In this document: positions 58,441 through 64,000 of the stretch, piece by piece | Numbering within the stretch: position 1 is the stretch's first letter | Layout of the letters: the number at the start of each line of letters is the position of its first letter | Assembly: GCA_035048485.1 (NCBI GenBank) | Contig: CM068587.1 | Coordinates: 25,872,534-25,936,533 of the forward strand | Length of the DNA stretch: 64,000 bases | Source of the DNA: Pteria penguin | Lineage: Eukaryota > Mollusca > Bivalvia > Pterioida > Pteriidae | Direction: 5' to 3' | Notes under the pieces: model-generated | Told to the model about the DNA's origin: nothing | Seen by the model: only the letters and a program-made list of their open reading frames with translations | Database searches by the model: none | Position numbers and translations under genes: made by a program

Positions 58441-58585
58441 TATGAAATTACCCAGTTGATTTTATGCATCATACTGTCATTGTTTTAGTATGCGACAACA
58501 TTAAGGGTCATTGGAAATTTAATGCAAATCTTTGATTTTTCTGTGACTACGATCGCCGTGGCGTAATATTATGTCACCCGACATA

Positions 58586-59023
58586 TCAGATGTGTTTGCT
58601 ATGATCACTGTAGGATGTTACACGGGGTAATCTTAATTTATGAATAACCAAAGGTCGTGAGAATGGTAAATTTCTTTTGTCGCTATTGATTGCTATAACC
58701 GTGCAGGTGATTACTGCAGTTTCTTGCCGTTTTCCATCTGGCGCGTATAAAGATAAATTGTGCACGTTATAGGTTACCAACATAAACGGAGATGATGCGG
58801 GATCAAGACCAGATTCTGATGGAAAACATATAAGACTTCGGTGGTGTCTTTGGAACATTTTACACCAGATAGTTTCACTAAAAATCCTGAAATAGCACTG
58901 GCTTGTGAATTTACAGACAGAATAATACTCAGATTGGAGAAAAGAAGCTTGGCTCTTGGAAAACGCATTATACCCTACTGAATGCAAAGTCCAAATCGAC
59001 CAGCATTCAGGAAACGATAGCAC
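58586..59023 (-). other. 145-codon open frame of unknown meaning
   Basis: The minus strand is open over 145 codons without a recognisable domain. On the plus strand two shorter open stretches look more protein-like. One (about 58640-58765) has a hydrophobic run, FLLSLLIAITVQVITAVSC, followed by a stop; the other (about 58830-58980) is rich in charged residues (TDRIILRLEKRS). No ATG starts either plus-strand stretch. It could be an exon or pseudogene, or chance. Confidence 0.2.
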
Positions 59024-59623
59024 AAAAGGGTAATACGAAATGTATATTAATTTTTTTTTCTTTTAATTACTACAATTTCTCCTTTTAGTTACTGGGTACA
59101 AGAGGTCCATTGTCCGTACATGATACTTCGGTTAGCTATCAATCTGTTCTTCAACCTCCTCTAATTATACTAGGTTTTTTTTTTTACGCTGAAAGACAAC
59201 AATATATTCGATGAAACCATTTTTTCACTTGTGTTAAATACAGTGTGTTTTATAGAATCAATGATTTTAACTTGTTTTTTTTTTTTGAAAGCAGTTATCG
59301 AATAAAACTTCATGATTGTCAAAGAAATTTTAAAAGTTAGTTCAATTACACTAATTTGACTTATTCACTAACTTAGAAAACAAATTATATATTTCTTGAA
59401 AAATTATACAATAAACATAGCTGTTAATACATACATTCACATACTATTGGATTTTTGAAAAGGTTAAGTAAATTTCATATTATATATTTGATAATAATGA
59501 AATACGTACCATGATGCAAATTAAAAAACCAAAGGTGAAGGGGGGGGGGGGCGTTGTTTCTATACTGAGAAAGATGAATGCACATACTTATTTATTCATT
59601 CTACAACAATTTTATTTTTCATA
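59024..59623. other. Interval without recognisable features
   Basis: Homopolymer T and G runs only. Confidence 0.4.
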
Positions 59624-59628
59624 CATAC

Positions 59629-59726
<98 letters not shown>
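59624..59726. repeat. CATA/TA microsatellite
   Basis: A short CATA run leads into about 85 bp of pure TA. Confidence 0.97.
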
Positions 59727-59727
<1 letters not shown>

Positions 59728-60999
59728 GTAAGATCAGGCTGCCTAGAAAGAGTTGCGTAGTGATAACCCTTTATTATCTACATCGCTGGCAAACGGAGAT
59801 AGTATTGAGGAAGCTGTGAAGCGACACACAGTTCGTTTTAATGAAAGATCAACATGAACATCTTGCGTATATTTTGCAACTTTTATATCGAAACTTTTTA
59901 AATTTAAGAAACGTTATATAGAATATGAAAGACTAGTATCATGGTTTTACACCGTGGTATAATACTCCTAATAAAATGGTAATATATCTTTCTTATTCCT
60001 CTTTTATTATACTGGTGAAATCTGTTTGTTAAGTTTTAGTTTTGTTAGACTGTCTGGACTTCATGCGATATACACCTTGGTTTGTAAACTAATTCATTAT
60101 ATAATGAAATACTCAATTTTAAGCAGTACTCAGCGACGGACATTCCTGCGGCATTCACTGTTTGGTAAGTCTGCAATTATATTCAATCCTTACTAATAAA
60201 CCCTACAGTGACCATTATTATATATACTACAGTACATTTACTATTTATCAATTTTGCATCAGGGATATATTATATTGTGTATATGAAATAAGTCTCATGT
60301 ATATGTAATATATATGTATTTGCATTTTAGTATAGCTACGCTATTTCTATACGTGTGTATTGATAGACATCTTTATTTATCTACAGTAGTATATGGTAAA
60401 TAGTGTGTATAGTAATAGCGTATCCTGTGAGAACGCTGTGAAGCGTAGTAGTAATCACAATGTAGTATATACGCTTGAGTTATTTCAAAGTACGTAGTGT
60501 TGGATTCACCACGCCTTGTTTTAGAAAATGTTCTTGTATATTGTATGCGTTGCCATTTTATATATTTGTAGATCCGATTGGTTTCCTTTCCTGTCTGAAT
60601 CAATGGCAATGGCGATAAATTCTACATGAAATTGGGTATATGACTTTTAAAGAGGTAAATTCAGTGCAGAACTCGGAAAATATAACTAAATTTGTAATTA
60701 AAGTGTACTATTTCTTGAAGTCTGTTTTCCCTGCCAAGACGCTCGGAAATCCTGTCACAAATAGCATATCATATCCCTCTGGGTAACATGCCAAGATTAA
60801 ACAAAGTTCATTCAGTCATCATCATTTTTCTTTAAAAACAGTCTAAATAAAGCTTTTATAAATTTTTCATTTCATGATCTACTACCAAAATACTACTGCG
60901 TCTGAAATACACTAATACTGATGGGTCATAAAGGTCTTGCTAATCTAGAACTCCATACTCATCAGTCTTTGTATGAAATAAAGCAATAAAAGTTTTGGT
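59727..60999. other. AT-rich interval without a recognisable gene
   Basis: No motif or repeat is supported. Confidence 0.4.
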
Positions 61000-61410
61000 G
61001 TCATGCCTACAAAGCAGGAGAGTAGATGTTGCTGGGACGACCCCCTGTGCATAGAGAACATGACGCTAAGCAACCTGAAATTACACAACACATTCATAAA
61101 GGTTTTATGCAGCAACAACTCCAAACACATCATTATTTGTATGAAAAGTATTACTAAAACAGTAAGGGTGTGAAACAGAAATTCTTAGACTGGATGGGTT
61201 TCTGAACTTACTCTACTTTTTGCACGTGAAAAAAGGGGAGTGGGGGGATGATTGTGTGACAATGCCTACAAACAGGCAAACAGGTGGTTTTTGAACTACT
61301 CCCTTTGTACAGAGAATATGATGAAGTCAAGCAACCTGAATTAGTGACGTCACACAACGCATTCATAGTCAACTGCCTCAACAAAAATGTCCTTGAATTA
61401 GCGTTGTATG
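61000..61410. repeat. Diverged tandem duplication, about 250 bp spacing
   Basis: Two blocks share, in order, ATGCCTACAAA, CAGAGAA(C/T)ATGA-type sequence, AAGCAACCTGAA, ACACAAC(A/G)CATTCATA and CAACAA; the first is at about 61005-61120 and the second at about 61258-61395. Confidence 0.7.
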
Positions 61411-62477
61411 AATATTTGGCCCTCAATGGACACATAAGGCATAACGAACCAGTTGATGAGTAAGTATTTGCTTAACGATGCTGATTTCGATTATTCTCAT
61501 TTTCGTATGTTGAAAAGTAAATAATTCTCATAATATAAATGGAAGTTGGTATTTTCCATTACAATACAATAGTATAATACATACAAACATATTCAAATGA
61601 AAATGATGCAAAATAAAATTTGTTTACGTCCACGACATTTAAAACCGTTTTCCGCCATTCGGAAAACCGAAACTGAAAGTGTTTCTGTTCGCTGAAGTAA
61701 ACAAACGACACAACCACGGAAATGATGCCAAAAAAGGAAGAAATAACAAAGGGAGTTTACCCGAAATTCTGACAATCATTATCTTAGGCGATTAGAGAAT
61801 TTGCAGTGCAGAAAATCTTCTTTTTGCCAATTTTATACCAATTATATGTTCTGTTGAATCTACTTTTAGTAAGACACCAGACATTCCTGCAGGCAGAAAA
61901 CGACCTTTCGTATTTTAATCCAAGATCTTTGTTATCATCATTTGATTACATTAATAACACTTACTGCGCTGGACGAATGAAACATCTTTCTGATACTCGT
62001 TTTATTGTCGATTTACAAGTCTTTTTGACAACATGAAATGTGAAGTTTGCAGAGCAAGCGAGTATTTTACATTACCGTTATTGAATTTTAAAGACGCAAC
62101 AGGTGTAATACAAGGTGGTCTTACATGATTTTAGTTATTGACTGCTCAACATGTTGTCAGTATGTTGAAGTTCCGATAGGAAAACAACAAAGAAGTTTAG
62201 AGAAGAAAAGGGGCAGCAAATTATTTGATGTGAATACTAAGCTAATCACAGGTAAGCCAAACCCCAGTACCTGTACTTATAACAATGCATTTTAAGGAAA
62301 AATGAGAGTTATATTTCACATGAAATATACGGAATTTATGCACTATTAATAGCATTATCATTGTGTCTATAACATAACTGTCCTTGCTACTGATCAAGGG
62401 CTCTTTATTCCCCACTTCTTATGAATAAGGCAATGAACAATAAGATTATGTGTAGCTGTAGCATAACACATGAATGA

Positions 62478-62514
62478 CCCCCCCCCCCCCACACACACAC
62501 ACACACACACACAT
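62478..62514. repeat. C-run and AC microsatellite
   Basis: About 12 C followed by about 11 AC units. Confidence 0.95.
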
Positions 62515-62533
62515 ACAAAGCTGAAAAGAGAAA

Positions 62534-62675
62534 ACAGAAGACATCTGACAAAGCTGTATGATACAAATCACCAAGGACCTGCACACAAAAAATGACAATA
62601 GCATAATTTACACGAAACATTACAAAAGTATTCGATTGTGATGCGGTTACGATACCGACTTAGGACGGTCAATTG
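62534..62675 (-). repeat. Solo PLE-A 3' end
   Basis: It begins GAAGACATCTGACAAAGCTG and ends in the conserved ACGATACCGACTTAGGACGG, the reverse of the motif near 385-411 in the 1-545 copy. No RT codons are attached. Confidence 0.75.
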
Positions 62676-64000
62676 AAGTAAGTAATTGAAGGTAAAATGT
62701 CTATGCAATGCATCACGGAGATAATTTCAACAGATGTAAAATAATTGTGCTGTCATTTAAACAGTAATAAATTACAAAACAATACTAAGAGTTGTAAGAC
62801 TAATGTCACTTAAATACACCTTATATTTAGTCATATAAATATACGAGTACAATGTACTAGGTAACTATACAATTCTCTTTTGTTTCCACACCACTTGTAT
62901 TATTTTATCATAATTTACTTTATTTCCAGGATGTATAGACACATTGCATTTGTCTGCTGGCTATAACATTTGGAATAAAAATAGATAATCTCCTCCCTTA
63001 TGTGCAGACTTTACATTGTCGTATATTAATACTTCGACGAGGAATAATGATTTACAGATCTTACTGGTAATTGTTTCACTCACCATTAATCAACATGTGA
63101 AACAGGAATACAACGCCCTTCGCTGTGTTCGTCACCATTACATGTAGGATCCCTTCCTGATGTTTTATCGCGTCGACTTTTGTGTCCTGCGAGTTCAAAC
63201 TGATTGAGAACAACCTTGAATTCCAGTAATATGTCAGAGAAATAATTTCCCATGATTATAAACTCACCTTTAATATGTTTATCTAGCGTCTTTTTGGACA
63301 GCTGATTGCTTGCATCTAGTAGCTTGACCTAATATAATGCCACAAATTATAAGCAAATGAAATCGTCTTTTTTCTCTAAAAGCGCATAACTCTGTCTTCA
63401 CTCTTATTTACTTGTTTATAAATGCAATTACGGAAAATTACGAGGCCATAAAAATGTTTTCTAGAATAAAATTACCTTTTCAAATGGAACTATTCTAAGC
63501 AATGAAATCTAGGTTTTAGATGACCTTTTAATAACAGAGTACATATTCTTTTAGAAAACTTTCTAATATTCACTAGTTACATTGAGAAAACTGTAACATA
63601 GTGCATGCGTAAGGAGGCCAATATTAGTTTGATTTATCTTGCGTATCCTCGTGGCGTGCTCTCTTACAAGTATAATAGCGTCGCTTAGTTTTTCTTCACG
63701 TCAGGCTGTACTAAACATTACTAATTTCATGTAAAATGATGGTGTTGAAATAAACAAGAGTACAACGAAACTTTCATTCAACTGTTTAAATGTTCCAGCA
63801 CATTCTATAATAACACACATTTACAACACTCATGTATTTTCTTCGAATCAATGAAATGCCTTTGTATTAACACATGTAAAAGAATTCGTTCTGTCAAACT
63901 GGAAACTTCTGATATCTTGAAATTTATTCTTTTAACTGTAAAGTTTTTAATTTCAGATGTTTTACTACTAAAGTGTATATAAAAGCAAGCTGACAGGAAT
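62676..64000. other. AT-rich interval without a recognisable gene
   Basis: Apart from the candidate last exon (62930-62990) nothing is supported. Confidence 0.4.

Larger units (their letters stand above)
62036..62990 (+). pseudogene. Candidate exons resembling a Mutator-like transposase-domain protein
   Basis: A short frame from the ATG at 62036 encodes MKCEVCRASEYF and ends at 62131. A different phase then encodes DCSTCCQYVEVPIGKQQRSL and KRGSKLFDVNTKLITG up to 62252, followed by a strong donor (CAGGTAAGC). An acceptor with a T-rich tract lies at 62928-62929 (TTTATTTCCAG), after which 18 codons remain in phase to a TAA at about 62990. The pattern CxxC, IGK, then FDVNTK resembles, from memory, Mutator-like transposase-domain proteins of invertebrates. 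The phase change between the first two parts means a frameshift or an unseen intron. Not confirmed. Confidence 0.3.

Noticed and set aside
59511..59819. Frames over the 59640 TA tract
   Set aside because: Microsatellite translation only.

Overview
The window looks like repeat-dense intergenic or intronic DNA of a marine invertebrate, most likely a bivalve mollusc. The reasons are AT-rich sequence, long TA microsatellites, tRNA-headed SINEs ending in ATTG-type tails, very many Penelope-like element (PLE) relics, a Ngaro-type retrotransposon, and hammerhead-ribozyme repeats (retrozymes). The species assignment is an inference. I see no convincing host gene, only two weak candidates (33382-33873 and 62036-62990).

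The best-preserved coding locus is a complete, apparently young Ngaro-type tyrosine-recombinase retrotransposon at 4240-11768. It has the split direct repeats diagnostic of that group: A1 (4240-4709), coding region, B1 (10659-10916), A2 (10912-11396), B2 (11511-11768). Between A1 and B1 lie four open frames: an SGNH-family hydrolase, a Gag-like zinc-finger protein, reverse transcriptase plus RNase H, and a tyrosine recombinase. A 46-bp tandem array and a run of hairpins follow.

Most other recognisable sequence is PLE debris, which I sort into families by their 3' ends. PLE-A is at 1-2341, 12844-14640 and as solo ends; PLE-B at 15055-16520, 28318-28856, 43679-44025 and 50285-53160; PLE-C at 20430-22600, 46119-47850 and 57575-58300; PLE-D at 54912-56345; PLE-E as solo ends. 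The reverse transcriptase frame ends at a stop with no C-terminal GIY-YIG domain, as expected for Naiad-like or EN-minus PLEs. The 3' regions carry a conserved hairpin box shared by all families except PLE-A.

The most notable system is a metazoan retrozyme at 41835-42611. It has two direct monomers of exactly 349 bp, each bounded by type I hammerhead ribozymes with a tiny helix III. The central ribozyme (42182-42225) has a fully intact core and pairing. Further retrozyme copies, decayed to varying degrees, lie at 29368-29411, 34184-34349 (another well-paired ribozyme), 43021-43480, 47955-48254 and 49127-49225. Several directly abut PLE ends, which fits mobilisation by PLE machinery.

The rest consists of two tRNA-derived SINE families (some with 14-16 bp target duplications), a TA-flanked Tc1/mariner-like non-autonomous DNA element (50570-51471, with an inverted relative at 25534-26112), several satellite-like arrays, microsatellites and unannotatable AT-rich DNA.
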